Source of the DNA: Streptomyces flaveolus
Lineage (GTDB): Bacteria; Actinomycetota; Actinomycetes; Streptomycetales; Streptomycetaceae
NCBI RefSeq assembly: GCF_000716535.1
Contig: NZ_JNWV01000038.1
Coordinates: 27,745-91,744 of the forward strand
DNA: 64,000 bases
Direction: 5' to 3'
Of the stretch, positions 28,214 through 40,018 are shown piece after piece; positions within the stretch are counted from its first letter, which is position 1; each line of letters starts with the position of its first letter. Both the position numbers and the translations under genes were made by a program. The notes beneath the pieces were generated by a model. It did not search any database. It saw only the letters and a program-made list of their open reading frames with translations, and was not told the DNA's origin.

Positions 28214-29383
28214 ATGGCTTACCTCGACCACGCCGCGACCACCCCGATGCTCCCGGAGGCGGCGGAGGCATTCACCGCCCAGTTGAGCATCACGGGCAAC
28301 GCCTCCTCCCTCCACGCATCCGGCCGCCAAGCACGCCGTACGGTCGAGGAATCCCGCGAGACCCTCGCGGAAGCACTCGGCGCCCGCCCCAGCGAGGTCG
28401 TCTTCACCTCCGGCGGCACCGAGGCCGACAATCTCGCCGTCAAGGGCCTGTACTGGTCCCGCCGCGACGCCGACCCGGCCCGCACCCGCATCTTGGCCAG
28501 CCCCGTCGAGCACCACGCCGTACTGGACGCCGTGCACTGGCTCGGTGAGCACGAGGGTGCCACCGTCGAGTACCTCCCCGTCGACCGCTACGGCCGCGTC
28601 CACCCCGAGGCGCTGCGCGAGGCCATCGCCCGCGACCCCGCCGACGTCGCCCTGGCCACCGTGATGTGGGCCAACAACGAGATCGGCACGGTCATGCCGA
28701 TCCGTGAACTGGTCGACGTCACCGCCGAGTTCGGCATCCCGCTGCACGCCGACGCGGTCCAGGCCTTCGGCCAGGTCCCGGTCGACTTCGAGGCCTCGGG
28801 CCTGGCCGCCATGACCGTCTCCGGACACAAGATCGGCGGCCCGTACGGCATCGGCGCGCTGATCCTCGGCCGCGAGCACACCCCCGTACCCGTCCTGCAC
28901 GGCGGCGGCCAGGAGCGGCATGTGCGCTCCGGCACGCTGGACGTCCCGGCCATCGCCTCCTTCGCCGTCGCCGGCCGGCTCGCCGCCGAGCAGCGCGAGT
29001 GGTTCGCCCACGAGATCGGCGCCCTGCGCGATCAGCTCATCGACGCCGTGCGCAGCGCCGTACCGGACGCGATCCTCGGCGGCGACCCGGCGCCCGAGGG
29101 CCGGCTCCCGGCCAACGCCCACTTCACCTTCCCCGGCTGCGAGGGCGACTCCCTGCTGCTCCTGCTGGACGCCCAGGGCATCGAGTGCTCCACCGGCTCC
29201 GCCTGCACCGCGGGCGTCGCCCAGCCCAGCCACGTCCTGCTCGCCACCGGCACCGACCCGGACCTGGCCCGCGGCACGCTGCGCTTCTCCCTCGGCCACA
29301 CCTCCACGGAGGCGGACATCGAGGCCGTGGCCAAGGCGATCGGCCCGGCGGTGGAACGCGCCCGCGCGGCCGGACTCACGTAG
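28214..29383 (+). CDS. cysteine desulfurase (NifS/IscS type)
   Basis: A 389-residue PLP enzyme that moves sulfur from cysteine to an active-site persulfide. The N-terminus [14 protein letters not shown] is typical. The PLP lysine is K206 in [10 protein letters not shown]; the catalytic Cys is C331 in [17 protein letters not shown] box ends 9 bases before the ATG, so the mRNA may be nearly leaderless. It is one gene away from mnmA, its expected partner for tRNA 2-thiouridine formation. Its last 8 bases overlap the convergent amidase gene. Confidence 0.95.
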   Translation: MAYLDHAATTPMLPEAAEAFTAQLSITGNASSLHASGRQARRTVEESRETLAEALGARPSEVVFTSGGTEADNLAVKGLYWSRRDADPARTRILASPVEHHAVLDAVHWLGEHEGATVEYLPVDRYGRVHPEALREAIARDPADVALATVMWANNEIGTVMPIRELVDVTAEFGIPLHADAVQAFGQVPVDFEASGLAAMTVSGHKIGGPYGIGALILGREHTPVPVLHGGGQERHVRSGTLDVPAIASFAVAGRLAAEQREWFAHEIGALRDQLIDAVRSAVPDAILGGDPAPEGRLPANAHFTFPGCEGDSLLLLLDAQGIECSTGSACTAGVAQPSHVLLATGTDPDLARGTLRFSLGHTSTEADIEAVAKAIGPAVERARAAGLT

Positions 29384-30062
29384 CCGCGCGGGGCGACGCG
29401 GCCGTCCCGGCCGCCTTCCGCGCGGCGCGGACCAGGCGTATGTACCGGTCCCAGTCCCAGAACCGTCCCGGATCGGTGTGGTCCGTCCCCGGCACCTCCA
29501 CGTGCCCGATGATGTGCTCGCGGTCCACGGGCATGCCGTACCGCTCGCATATCGCCGCCGTCAGCCGCGCCGAGGCCGCGTACATCTCGTCCGTGAAGGA
29601 CGACGCGTCCTCCACGAAGCCCTCGTGCTCTATGCCGACGCTGCGTTCGTTGTACTGCCGGTTGCCCGCGTGGAAGGCCACGTCCAGCTCCCGGACCAAC
29701 TGCGTGACCCGCCCGTCCTTGCGCACGATGTAGTGCGCCGCCGCCCCGTGCCCCGGGTCCCGGAAGACCTTCACCGCGGACGCGTAGCCGCCCTGGGTGA
29801 CGTGGATGACCACCCGGTCCACCCGGTAGTCGGACGGCCGGTCCGCGAGCCGGTAGTTCGCCGCCGAGGCCCCCACCCAGCGCGCGCCCCGGAAGTCCAC
29901 CGCGCCCGCCACCCGCGGCTTGTCCACCCCGGGCATCCGCCACCACAGCCGGGACAACTCCTCCCGGGCCAGCACGGCCGTGCCCACAGCCGCGGCGGCC
30001 CCGCCGACCAGCAGCGCCCGCCGCCCCAGCCGCCGGTCCGTGTCGTCCTTCGCCGCGCCCAT
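29376..30062 (-). CDS. N-acetylmuramoyl-L-alanine amidase (amidase_2/PGRP fold), Tat signal
   Basis: A 228-residue protein. [19 protein letters not shown] is a twin-arginine-type signal near the N-terminus. The amidase_2 core follows: [12 protein letters not shown] with the first zinc His, [21 protein letters not shown] with the second, SVGIEHEGF and [16 protein letters not shown] with the third. It cleaves the lactyl-alanine bond of peptidoglycan outside the membrane. ATG 30062 gives the best signal; ATG 30086 or GTG 30104 are alternatives. Divergent from mnmA, to which it is probably unrelated. Confidence 0.88.
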   Translation of the reverse strand: MGAAKDDTDRRLGRRALLVGGAAAAVGTAVLAREELSRLWWRMPGVDKPRVAGAVDFRGARWVGASAANYRLADRPSDYRVDRVVIHVTQGGYASAVKVFRDPGHGAAAHYIVRKDGRVTQLVRELDVAFHAGNRQYNERSVGIEHEGFVEDASSFTDEMYAASARLTAAICERYGMPVDREHIIGHVEVPGTDHTDPGRFWDWDRYIRLVRAARKAAGTAASPRAAT

Positions 30063-30168
30063 GTCCGCCCCCGTCGCCGCCGGCATCACCGGCCCCGTCG
30101 CCACCCTCTGCGATCGTCAACGGATACCAGGCCGACGCGGTTCCCGCGCCCCGTACCCTGGAAGGGCT

Positions 30169-31299
30169 ATGACTGACACCCCGCAGCGCACCCGCCCCCT
30201 CCGCGTCCTCGCCGCCATGTCCGGCGGAGTCGACTCCGCCGTCGCCGCCGCGCGTGCCGCGGAAGCAGGCCACGACGTCACCGGCGTCCACCTCGCGCTC
30301 TCCGCGAACCCGCAGTCGTTCCGCACCGGCGCGCGGGGCTGCTGCACCATCGAGGACTCGCGCGACGCCCGCCGCGCGGCCGACGTCATCGGCATCCCGT
30401 TCTACGTCTGGGACCTCGCCGACCGCTTCCGTGAGGACGTCGTCGAGGACTTCGTCGCCGAGTACGAGGCCGGCCGCACCCCGAACCCGTGCCTGCGCTG
30501 CAACGAGAAGATCAAGTTCGCCGCGCTGCTGGACAAGGCGCTGGCCCTCGGCTTCGACGCCGTCTGCACCGGCCACTACGCCAAGGTGATCGTGAACGCG
30601 GACGGCTCCCGTGAGCTGCACCGCGCCTCCGACATGGCGAAGGACCAGTCGTACGTCCTCGGCGTGCTCGACGAGAAGCAGCTCGCGCACGCGATGTTCC
30701 CGCTCGGCGACACGGTCACCACCAAGGAGGAGATCCGCGCGGAGGCCGAGCGCCGGGGCCTGGCCGTGGCCAAGAAGCCCGACTCGCACGACATCTGCTT
30801 CATCGCCGACGGCGACACCCAGGGCTTCCTCGCCAAGCGGCTCGGCAAGGCCGAGGGCGACATCGTGGACGAGTCCGGCGCCAAGCTGGGCACGCACGAG
30901 GGCGCGTACGGCTTCACCATCGGCCAGCGCAAGGGCCTGCGGATCGGCACCCCGGCCCCGGACGGCAAGCCGCGCTACGTCCTGGACATCTCCCCGGTGA
31001 CCAACACGGTCACCGTCGGCCCCGCCGACGCCCTGGACGTCACCGCCCTCACCGCGATCAAGCCCCGCTGGTGCGGCACCGCTCCGACCGGCGCCGGCAC
31101 CTACACCGCCCAGCTGCGCGCCCACGGCGGCGAGACCGAGGTGACCGCCGAGCCGGTCGACGGCGAGCTGCGCGTGACGTTCACCGAGCCGGTCCGCGGG
31201 GTCGCCCCCGGCCAGGCGATCGTCCTGTACGACGGCACGCGCGTGGTCGGCTCGGCGACGATCGCGTCGACCACGCGCGCGACGGCCGCGGCGGTCTGA
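30169..31299 (+). CDS. mnmA: tRNA-specific 2-thiouridylase
   Basis: A 376-residue enzyme making 2-thiouridine at the wobble position of Lys, Glu and Gln tRNAs. SGGVDS at residues 18-23 is the PP-loop that activates uridine with ATP. The two catalytic cysteines are C108 in NPCLRCN and C210 in SHDICFI, equivalent to E. coli C102 and C199. ATG 30169 follows GAAGGG. The sulfur donor is expected to be the neighbouring cysteine desulfurase, acting directly since no TusABCDE-type relay genes are seen. Confidence 0.95.
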   Translation: MTDTPQRTRPLRVLAAMSGGVDSAVAAARAAEAGHDVTGVHLALSANPQSFRTGARGCCTIEDSRDARRAADVIGIPFYVWDLADRFREDVVEDFVAEYEAGRTPNPCLRCNEKIKFAALLDKALALGFDAVCTGHYAKVIVNADGSRELHRASDMAKDQSYVLGVLDEKQLAHAMFPLGDTVTTKEEIRAEAERRGLAVAKKPDSHDICFIADGDTQGFLAKRLGKAEGDIVDESGAKLGTHEGAYGFTIGQRKGLRIGTPAPDGKPRYVLDISPVTNTVTVGPADALDVTALTAIKPRWCGTAPTGAGTYTAQLRAHGGETEVTAEPVDGELRVTFTEPVRGVAPGQAIVLYDGTRVVGSATIASTTRATAAAV

Positions 31300-31330
31300 A
31301 CCGCCCTCGGTCCCGCGCGGAACGACGCGC

Positions 31331-32113
31331 TCAGCCCGCGAAGAACTCCGCCAGCACCGGCCCCAGCACGCCCGGTTCCACCATGTGGGTCTGGCCCTCC
31401 AGGACCCGGTACGTGCCCTGGGGCACCGTCTGAGCGATCTCCCGGGACGCCGCCCGCATCCATTCCGGGCTCGCGCCGCCCGCGACCGCGAGCACGGGCA
31501 CACCGATCTCGGCGAGCCGGTCCCGGGGGAGCAGGCCGTCGCCCATGACCGCGTCGTCGTGGGCGAGGCTGGGGGCGACGGCCTCCATGCCGGCCCACAT
31601 CGGCGACTCCCGGGCTCGCTGGATCATCTCCTCGCCGAGGCCCGTCAGGCGCAGGAACAGCTCCACCGCGTCCCCGCGCCGGCCCTCGCCGAGCGCCTTG
31701 CCGAGCTGCTGCTTGTAGGTGGCCTCGCGCGCGGCACCGCCCGTCAGGTGGTCGGCGTACGGCACCTCGTACACCGCCGCGCGGGCGACGGGCAGCCCGC
31801 TCGCCGCCGCGCGCAGGACCAGCGCGCCGCCCGAGGAGACCCCGAAGAGCGCCGCCTCGCCGCCCACCGCGTCGATCAGCGCGGCCAGGTCCTCGACCTC
31901 GCGGTCGACCTCGTACGGCGCCGTGTCGCCGCTCGCCCCGCGGCCCCGGCGGTCGTAGACGACGGCCGTGCAGCGCTCCGCGAGGCGCTGGGCCAGGGGC
32001 GCCACGGTGCCACCGGTGGACATCGCGCCGCTCACGAGGATCACCGTGGGCCCCTGGCCGATCACTCCGTACGCGAGGGAGGTTCCGTCGCGGGAAGTCG
32101 TCTTCTTGTCCAT
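31331..32113 (-). CDS. alpha/beta hydrolase
   Basis: A 260-residue cytosolic hydrolase. The nucleophile Ser lies in LFGVSSGGAL (GxSxG), the oxyanion strand in VILVSGAMSTGG, VVYDRRGRGASGD is the typical loop after strand 4, and the catalytic His is in LEGQTHMVEPG. ATG 32113 gives the normal N-terminus (DKKTTSRDGTSLAYG). The substrate cannot be inferred. Convergent with mnmA. Confidence 0.88.
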   Translation of the reverse strand: MDKKTTSRDGTSLAYGVIGQGPTVILVSGAMSTGGTVAPLAQRLAERCTAVVYDRRGRGASGDTAPYEVDREVEDLAALIDAVGGEAALFGVSSGGALVLRAAASGLPVARAAVYEVPYADHLTGGAAREATYKQQLGKALGEGRRGDAVELFLRLTGLGEEMIQRARESPMWAGMEAVAPSLAHDDAVMGDGLLPRDRLAEIGVPVLAVAGGASPEWMRAASREIAQTVPQGTYRVLEGQTHMVEPGVLGPVLAEFFAG

Positions 32114-32176
32114 GGCCGTGCAGACTGCCGCACCAGGCGGCACTCGTCGGTCACGACACGGCGGTGCCGGGGGTGG

Positions 32177-32500
32177 TCATGCGACCTCGGTGTCGTAGAA
32201 GCAGTAGTGGTCCTTGATCTCCGCCACCCCGTCCTTGGGGTCCGGATACGCCCAGACGAGGTCGGGCGCGTCCGGCAGCGACCAGTAGGACGCCGTGCCC
32301 TTGAAGGGGCACACGGTGTGCGTGTCGGAGGGCGTCAGCAGATCGAGGCGGACGTCCTCGGCGGGGATGTAGTACCTGACCGGGCAGCCCGTCTCGCGCA
32401 GCTCCAGGGGCCGGTCGGATTCCGCGAGCACCTGGTCGCCGTGCACCACGCGCACGTGCCGCTCGCTCTTGTGGATCGTGATCGTGTGTCCTTGGGTCAT
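32177..32500 (-). CDS. DUF427 family protein
   Basis: A 107-residue protein with the DUF427 pattern: HVRVVHGDQVLAES, PVRYYIPAEDVR, a Cys in HTVCPFKGTASYWSL, and DLVWAYPDP. The family is a small beta-rich fold of unknown activity, common in actinobacteria. It lies 60 bases upstream of the hydrolase gene on the same strand and 67 bases from the divergent LOG-family gene. The ribosome site at ATG 32500 is weak. Confidence 0.88.
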   Translation of the reverse strand: MTQGHTITIHKSERHVRVVHGDQVLAESDRPLELRETGCPVRYYIPAEDVRLDLLTPSDTHTVCPFKGTASYWSLPDAPDLVWAYPDPKDGVAEIKDHYCFYDTEVA

Positions 32501-32567
32501 ACCGGGTTCAGCGCCCGGACGGGCCGTGCTTCTTCCCTCCCGGCGCGTCGACCGTACGGTAGGGACC

Positions 32568-33098
32568 ATGAACATCTGTGTCTTCCTGTCCGCCGCCGAC
32601 CTCGACGAGCGTTACACGCGCCCCGCGCGCGAGTTCGCGGAACTGCTCGGCAAGGCCGGCCACACGCTCGTCTGGGGCGGTTCCGACGTCGGTCTGATGA
32701 AGGTGGTCGCGGACGGCGTGCAGGAGGCGGGCGGCAGGCTGCTGGGCGTCTCCGTGGAGTTCCTGGCGAACAAGGCGCGGCCCGGAGCCGACGAGATGGT
32801 CATCGCGGCCGACCTCGCCGAACGCAAGAAGCTGCTGCTGGAGAAGGCCGACGCCGTGGTGATCATGGTGGGTGGCACCGGCACGCTGGACGAGGCCACC
32901 GAGATCCTGGAGCTGAAGAAGCACGGCCGCACCGAGAAGCCGGTCGTGCTGCTGAACACGGCGGGCTTCTACGACGGCCTGCGCGAGCAGTTCCGCCGCA
33001 TGGAGGCCGAGGGCTTCCTGCCCCGCCCGCTGGCGGAACTGGTCTTCTTCGCCGACGAGCCGGTCGGGGCCCTCGCCTACCTGGAGGCCGCGACATGA
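32568..33098 (+). CDS. LOG family protein (TIGR00730), nucleotide phosphoribohydrolase-like
   Basis: A 176-residue Rossmann-fold protein. LVWGGSDVGLMKVVADGV and MVGGTGTLDEATEIL match the lysine-decarboxylase-like (LOG) family, whose members release the base from nucleoside monophosphates. The usual PGGxGTxxE motif reads VGGTGTLDE here, with Pro replaced by Val, while the catalytic Arg/Glu region (ADLAERKKLLLEKADAVV) is kept. The ATG follows GGTAGGG closely; a leaderless transcript is possible. Divergent from the DUF427 gene. Confidence 0.86.
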   Translation: MNICVFLSAADLDERYTRPAREFAELLGKAGHTLVWGGSDVGLMKVVADGVQEAGGRLLGVSVEFLANKARPGADEMVIAADLAERKKLLLEKADAVVIMVGGTGTLDEATEILELKKHGRTEKPVVLLNTAGFYDGLREQFRRMEAEGFLPRPLAELVFFADEPVGALAYLEAAT

Positions 33099-33147
33099 GC
33101 GGCCACCGCCGCGGGGCTCGGCATCCGGTGATGCGAGCATGGCGGTC

Positions 33148-33837
33148 ATGGCTACTCATGTGATCACCGGGGCCGGTTCCGGCATCGGCGCGGCCGTGGC
33201 CCGCCGGCTGCACGCGCGCGGGGACGAGATCGTGCTGCACGTGCGCGACGCGGGCCGCGCGAAGGAGCTCGCGGCCGAGTTCCCCGGCGCCCGCACCCTG
33301 GTCGGCGACCTGGCGGACCCGGACAAGCTGTCCTGGGCGTTCTCCCACCAGACGCTCCCGGACCGGGTCGACTCCCTGCTGCACATCGCCGGTGTCGTCG
33401 ACCTCGGCGGGGTCGGCGACCTGACCCCGAAGTCCTGGCGCCACCAGCTCAACGTCAACCTGATCGCCCCCGCCGAGCTGACCCGGCACTTCCTGCCGCA
33501 GCTGCGGGCGGCCCGCGGCCATGTGATCTTCGTCAACTCCGGCGCCGGGCTGAGCGCGAGCGCCGGCTGGTCCGCGTACGCGGCCTCCAAGCACGGCCTG
33601 AAGGCCCTCGCCGACTCCCTGCGCCAGGAGGAGCACGCGAACGGCGTCCGCGTCACCTCGGTCTACCCCGGCCGCACCGCGAGCCCCATGCAGGCCAAGG
33701 TGCACCAGCAGGAGGGCAAGGAGTACGACCCGTCCAGGTGGATCGACCCCGAGTCGGTCGCCACGACGATCCTCACCGCCCTGGACCTCCCCGAGGACGC
33801 GGAGATCAACGACCTGACGGTACGTCCGGGGCGCTGA
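33148..33837 (+). CDS. short-chain dehydrogenase/reductase
   Basis: A 229-residue SDR. TGAGSGIG is the NADP-binding glycine motif; the catalytic Ser is in FVNSGAG, and Tyr and Lys are in WSAYAASKHG. LHIAGVVDLG stands in place of the usual NNAG motif, an atypical variant. ATG 33148 puts the glycine motif at residue 7; the ATG at 33139 is equally possible. The substrate is unknown. Tandem with the MetE-like gene. Confidence 0.9.
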   Translation: MATHVITGAGSGIGAAVARRLHARGDEIVLHVRDAGRAKELAAEFPGARTLVGDLADPDKLSWAFSHQTLPDRVDSLLHIAGVVDLGGVGDLTPKSWRHQLNVNLIAPAELTRHFLPQLRAARGHVIFVNSGAGLSASAGWSAYAASKHGLKALADSLRQEEHANGVRVTSVYPGRTASPMQAKVHQQEGKEYDPSRWIDPESVATTILTALDLPEDAEINDLTVRPGR

Positions 33838-33868
33838 CCTCGGCCGGAGGGTTCCGTAGGCTTCCCTG

Positions 33869-34876
33869 GTGAGCGAAAACAGCCAGTTCAGGTTCCCGGG
33901 GGCCACCGGCGTCGGTTCCCTGCCCGGCGGGGACGCCAGGGAAGCCGCCAAGACCGCCACCGGATCCTTCGAGGACTTTCCGTTCCTCCCGGAGCTGCCC
34001 GCCCGCGGGCCCGGCGCCGACATGATCGGCCGGACCGCCGGAATGCTGGTCGAGCTCTACGCGCGCGTGGAGCCCAGCGGGTGGCGGCTCGGGGACCGGC
34101 CGGGCCGGGACACCAAGCGGGCCAGGTCCTGGCTCGGCGAGGACCTGGACGCCCTGGAGGAGTTCACCCAGGGCTACGAGGGCGACCTGAAGGTGCAGGC
34201 CGTCGGGCCGTGGACGCTCGCCGCCGCCCTGGAGCTGAAGAACGGCGAGGCCGCCCTGTCGGACCCCGGCGCCTGCCGGGACCTCGCCGCCTCGCTCGCC
34301 GAGGGGCTGCGGCTGCATCTCGCCGAGGTGCGCCGCCGTGTCCCGGGCGCCCGGATCGTCCTCCAGCTCGACGAGCCCTCCCTCACGGCCGTCCTGCGCG
34401 GACAGGTCCGTACGGCGAGCGGCTACCGCACCCACCGGGCCGTGGACCGTCAGGTCGTGGAGGCCACGCTCCGGGACGTCGTCGGCGCGCACGCCGGCAG
34501 GCCGGTGGTGGTGCACTCCTGCGCCCAGGACGTGCCGTTCGCCCTGCTGCGGCGGGCCGGCGCGGCGGCCGTCTCCTTCGACTTCGCGCTCCTCACCGAG
34601 CGTGACGACGAGGCGGTCGGCGAGGCCGTGGAGGGCGGTACGCGGCTGTTCGCCGGTGTCGTGCCGGGCACGGACGGCCCGTTGTCAGACCCTGCCGGTA
34701 GCGTCATGGGTGTCAGGACGTTGTGGCGCAGGCTGGGGCTGCACCCGGGGCTGCTCGCGGAGGCGGTCACGGTGACCCCGGCGTGCGGTCTGGCCGGCGC
34801 GTCCCCCGGGTACGCGCGCCAGGCGCTCGCCCACTGCGTCCGGGCGGCGAGATCCCTCGCGGACAACCCAGAGTAA
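33869..34876 (+). CDS. MetE-like methionine synthase family protein (C-terminal catalytic domain only)
   Basis: A 335-residue TIM-barrel protein resembling the zinc-binding C-terminal domain of cobalamin-independent methionine synthase. It has TGVGSLPGG at the N-terminus, the acidic substrate site LQLDEPSL, VVHSCAQDVPF with His and Cys zinc ligands, and VTPACGLAG with the last Cys. The N-terminal half of true MetE (about 750 residues) is missing, as in archaeal or core-MetE-type proteins, so the methyl donor may differ. A TAGGCT box 7 bases before the GTG suggests a leaderless message. Followed closely by ligA. Confidence 0.85.
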   Translation: MSENSQFRFPGATGVGSLPGGDAREAAKTATGSFEDFPFLPELPARGPGADMIGRTAGMLVELYARVEPSGWRLGDRPGRDTKRARSWLGEDLDALEEFTQGYEGDLKVQAVGPWTLAAALELKNGEAALSDPGACRDLAASLAEGLRLHLAEVRRRVPGARIVLQLDEPSLTAVLRGQVRTASGYRTHRAVDRQVVEATLRDVVGAHAGRPVVVHSCAQDVPFALLRRAGAAAVSFDFALLTERDDEAVGEAVEGGTRLFAGVVPGTDGPLSDPAGSVMGVRTLWRRLGLHPGLLAEAVTVTPACGLAGASPGYARQALAHCVRAARSLADNPE

Positions 34877-37087
<2,211 letters not shown>

Positions 37088-37346
37088 CGGTTGAAGGCCA
37101 CCCGATCGGCGCATATCAGATGCATACGGGTGGCCCGGGCGCATTCGGGCAACCGTCGGAGACCGCTGCCCGTGGAAGCCTTCCGCGGCCTACTGTTGAG
37201 GTGTGCGCCTGCCGTGCCCAGCTACGGCTGGGGCATCTTCGTGCCCTCCAGGGGCGCGGAGAAGGTTTCTTCGACGCGGAGCTGCTGATGGTTGTCGGGC
37301 GTCGGGCCGCGTGGTGTGGGCACCGCCGGCTGTGAGAGGGACGGGA

Positions 37347-39584
37347 ATGGAACCGACCGAGAGCGCCGCCCCGGACTCATGGCTGCGCCTGCGCCGCCGT
37401 GCGGGCGCGTGGCGGGGGAACCGGTGGACCGGCCGGGCCGACGGGCGTCCGGCCGCGTGGCCGCGCCCGGCCGGACCGGGCGCCGCCGCCGAGGCCCACG
37501 CGCCCCTGTCCGCCGTCGCGCCCGCCCCCGGCCTGGCCGGCGCCGACACCGAACGGCACCTGTCCTGGCCCGCCTTGCCCGCGGCCGCCGTGGCCGCCGC
37601 CGGATTCGTCCTGGGCGCCGGCTTCTACCGCGCCTACACCGGCCACCACGCCCTCTTCCCCGGCGGCACGGTCGGCTGGTCGCTGGCCCTGCTCACCGGC
37701 GTCATCGTCGGCCACCTCGTCATGCTGGGCCGCGCCCGCTGGTGGGGCGGCACCGGATCGGGCGCCGCCCTCACCCTCGCGGTCCTGCTGCTCTACGGCT
37801 GGGTGCCCGCCGGCCTGGTCAGCCTCACCGTCGTCGTCCTGGTCGGCATCGCCCGCCGCAACCGCTGGCGGCAAGGGGTGCTGCACGGCGCGGTGGACAT
37901 CCTCGGCATCGGCGTCGGCGCCCTGCTGCTCGGCGCGTGCGGCCGGGTGCCGAGCGTCGAGGAGCCCTGGCGTCCCGAGAGCTGGAGCGTCGCCACGGCA
38001 CCCGAGATCGTGCTGGTCGCGGTCGCCTACCTCGCCGTCAGCCGCGGCCTGCTGTGGTACTTGCACGCCCCGCGCGGCGGCGGGCTGCCCACCGTCGCCC
38101 GCACCGCCCTGCTCCGGCAGGGCCTGGTCGCCGTCGCGCTGCTCGGCATCGCGCCCCTGCTGTGCGTCGTCGCCGACGCCCAGCCGATCCTCCTCCCGCT
38201 GTTCGCCATCCCGCTCATCGCCCTGGACTCCACGCTGTGGATGGCCCGCGCCCGCGCCGAGGAGCAGTTGCGCGACCCGCTGACCGGGCTGCCCAACCGG
38301 CAGTGGCTGCTGGAGCGCATCTGGACCGCCCTGGACGACGCCGACCGCATCGGGGCGCGCTCCGCGCTCATGCTGATCGACCTCGATCGCTTCCGGTCGG
38401 TGAACGACACCCTCGGTCATCTGGCCGGCGACCGGCTGCTGCTCCAGATAGCCGACCGGCTGCGGCTCGCCCTGCCGCGCGGCGCCGAGGCCGCCCGGCT
38501 CGGCGGTGACGAGTTCGCCGTCTTACTGCCCGTCGCCGACTCCACCACGTCGGCCACCCGCGTCGCGCGCGGCCTCGTCTCCGCCCTCAGCTCCCCGCTC
38601 GACCTGGACGGGCTCACCCTCGTCCTGGAGGCCAGCGCCGGCGTCGCCGTCTTCCCCGACCACGCGCTCGACGCCGAAGGGCTCCTGCGCCGCGCCGACG
38701 TCGCGATGTACCAGGCGAAGAGGGACCGTACGGGCGTCGAGGTGTACGAGTCCAAGCGGGACTCCAACACCCCGGACCGCCTCGGCCTGCTGGGCGACCT
38801 GCGCCGGGCGCTGGACGCGCACGAGGTCCAGCTCCACTACCAGCCCAAGGTCCGTTTCGACGGACAGGTCGCCGGCCTGGAGGCCCTGGTCCGCTGGGTG
38901 CACCCGGAGCGCGGGAAGGTGCCGCCGGACGAGTTCATAGCGATAGCCGAGTCCTCGGGGCTGATGCCCCACCTCACCGAGTACGTCCTGGAGACCGCGC
39001 TCGGCCAGGTCGCCCGGTGGCGCGCACAGGGCCTGCGGGTGCCGGTCGCCGTCAACGTCTCCCCGCGCGACGTCCACACCCCGGGATTCGCCGGATCGGT
39101 CGCCGCGCGCCTCGCCCGGCACGGGGTCCCCGCCGGAGCGCTCCAGCTGGAGATAACGGAACACGTGCTGCTGGAGGACCCGCAGCGCGCCGCCGACACC
39201 CTCGCCGGGCTCACCGGACACGGCGTGAAGATGTCCCTCGACGACTTCGGCACCGGGTATTCGTCGCTGGTCCACCTGCGGCGGCTCCCCGTCAGCGAGC
39301 TGAAGATCGACCGCTCCTTCGTGGCCCGGCTCGCCGTCGACGCCCAGGACGCGGAGATCGTGCGCTGCACGGTGGATCTCGCGCATTCGCTGGGTCTGCT
39401 GGTCGTCGCCGAGGGCGTGGAGGACGACGAGACCTGGGAGCGGCTGCGGGACCTGGGATGCGACGCCGTACAGGGCTGGCTGGTCGCCGCGGCGATGCCG
39501 CCCGAGGAGACCACGGCGTGGCTGCTGGCACGGGGCTCCCGCGGCTGGCAACGACCGCGCGCCGCGCTGCCGGCGGCCGAGTAG
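37347..39584 (+). CDS. rmdB: membrane GGDEF-EAL cyclic-di-GMP enzyme (RmdB-like), with a TTA codon
   Basis: A 745-residue protein. About six N-terminal membrane helices (residues 75-310) form a putative sensor. The GGDEF domain has intact GGDEF at 386-390; the EAL domain has E512-A-L514, EITEHV, DDFGTGYSS, KIDRSF and AEGVE, so phosphodiesterase activity is expected. By domain order and position it matches S. coelicolor RmdB (recalled as SCO5495), a phosphodiesterase affecting colony development. Codon 393 (38523-38525), three residues after GGDEF, is TTA, the only one noticed in frame in this window, so translation should need the bldA leucyl-tRNA. The ATG at 37347 follows GAGAGGG. Two copies of its 3' end lie downstream. 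Confidence 0.9.
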   Translation: MEPTESAAPDSWLRLRRRAGAWRGNRWTGRADGRPAAWPRPAGPGAAAEAHAPLSAVAPAPGLAGADTERHLSWPALPAAAVAAAGFVLGAGFYRAYTGHHALFPGGTVGWSLALLTGVIVGHLVMLGRARWWGGTGSGAALTLAVLLLYGWVPAGLVSLTVVVLVGIARRNRWRQGVLHGAVDILGIGVGALLLGACGRVPSVEEPWRPESWSVATAPEIVLVAVAYLAVSRGLLWYLHAPRGGGLPTVARTALLRQGLVAVALLGIAPLLCVVADAQPILLPLFAIPLIALDSTLWMARARAEEQLRDPLTGLPNRQWLLERIWTALDDADRIGARSALMLIDLDRFRSVNDTLGHLAGDRLLLQIADRLRLALPRGAEAARLGGDEFAVLLPVADSTTSATRVARGLVSALSSPLDLDGLTLVLEASAGVAVFPDHALDAEGLLRRADVAMYQAKRDRTGVEVYESKRDSNTPDRLGLLGDLRRALDAHEVQLHYQPKVRFDGQVAGLEALVRWVHPERGKVPPDEFIAIAESSGLMPHLTEYVLETALGQVARWRAQGLRVPVAVNVSPRDVHTPGFAGSVAARLARHGVPAGALQLEITEHVLLEDPQRAADTLAGLTGHGVKMSLDDFGTGYSSLVHLRRLPVSELKIDRSFVARLAVDAQDAEIVRCTVDLAHSLGLLVVAEGVEDDETWERLRDLGCDAVQGWLVAAAMPPEETTAWLLARGSRGWQRPRAALPAAE

Positions 39585-39976
39585 TCCGCGGCAGAGTCGC
39601 CGGTGGCCGAGTGGTTTACGGCCAGAGTCGTTGGTGGTCGAGTGGGCGGCGGCCCGAGTCGTTGGTGGGCGAGTGGTTCGCGGCCGTCGCTGTTCGCCGC
39701 GGCGGATGCCGCCCGAGGAGCCCACGGCGTGGCTGCTGGCACGGGGCTCCCGTGGCTGGCAGCGACCGCGCGCCGCGCTGCCGGCGGTCGAGTAGTTCGC
39801 GGCGGAGTCGTTCGGCCGAGTGGGTGGCGGCCCGAGTCGTTGGCGGTCGAGTGGTTCGCGGCCGGCCGTCGCTGGTCGCCGCGCCGGATGCCGCCCAAGG
39901 AGACCGCGGCGTGGCTGCTGGCGCCGGGCTCCCGTGGCCGGCAGCGACCGCGCGCCGCGCTCCCGCGGTCGAGTAG
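39480..39976 (+). repeat. tandem duplications of the 3' end of the GGDEF-EAL gene
   Basis: The last 105 bases of the gene (39480-39584, to the TAG stop) recur at 39690-39795 and 39872-39976, each ending GAGTAG. They are about 90% identical; copy 2 has a 1-base insertion, and copy 3 several substitutions. The spacers (39585-39689 and 39796-39871) are made of short AGTCGTTGG/GAGTGG modules that also repeat. The unit periods are 210 and 182 bases. No start codon with a ribosome site precedes the extra copies, so they are untranslated remnants. Confidence 0.9.
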
Positions 39977-40018
39977 CCCGCGGCCGAGTCGTCGGCCGTT
40001 GATCGGTTCGCGGCCTGC

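Noticed and set aside
27540..28286. 248-codon open frame in the 27.5-28.2 kb repeats
   Set aside because: The peptide is repetitive Arg/Pro/Gly with no ribosome site, and it runs into the cysteine desulfurase gene out of frame. Treated as a repeat region.
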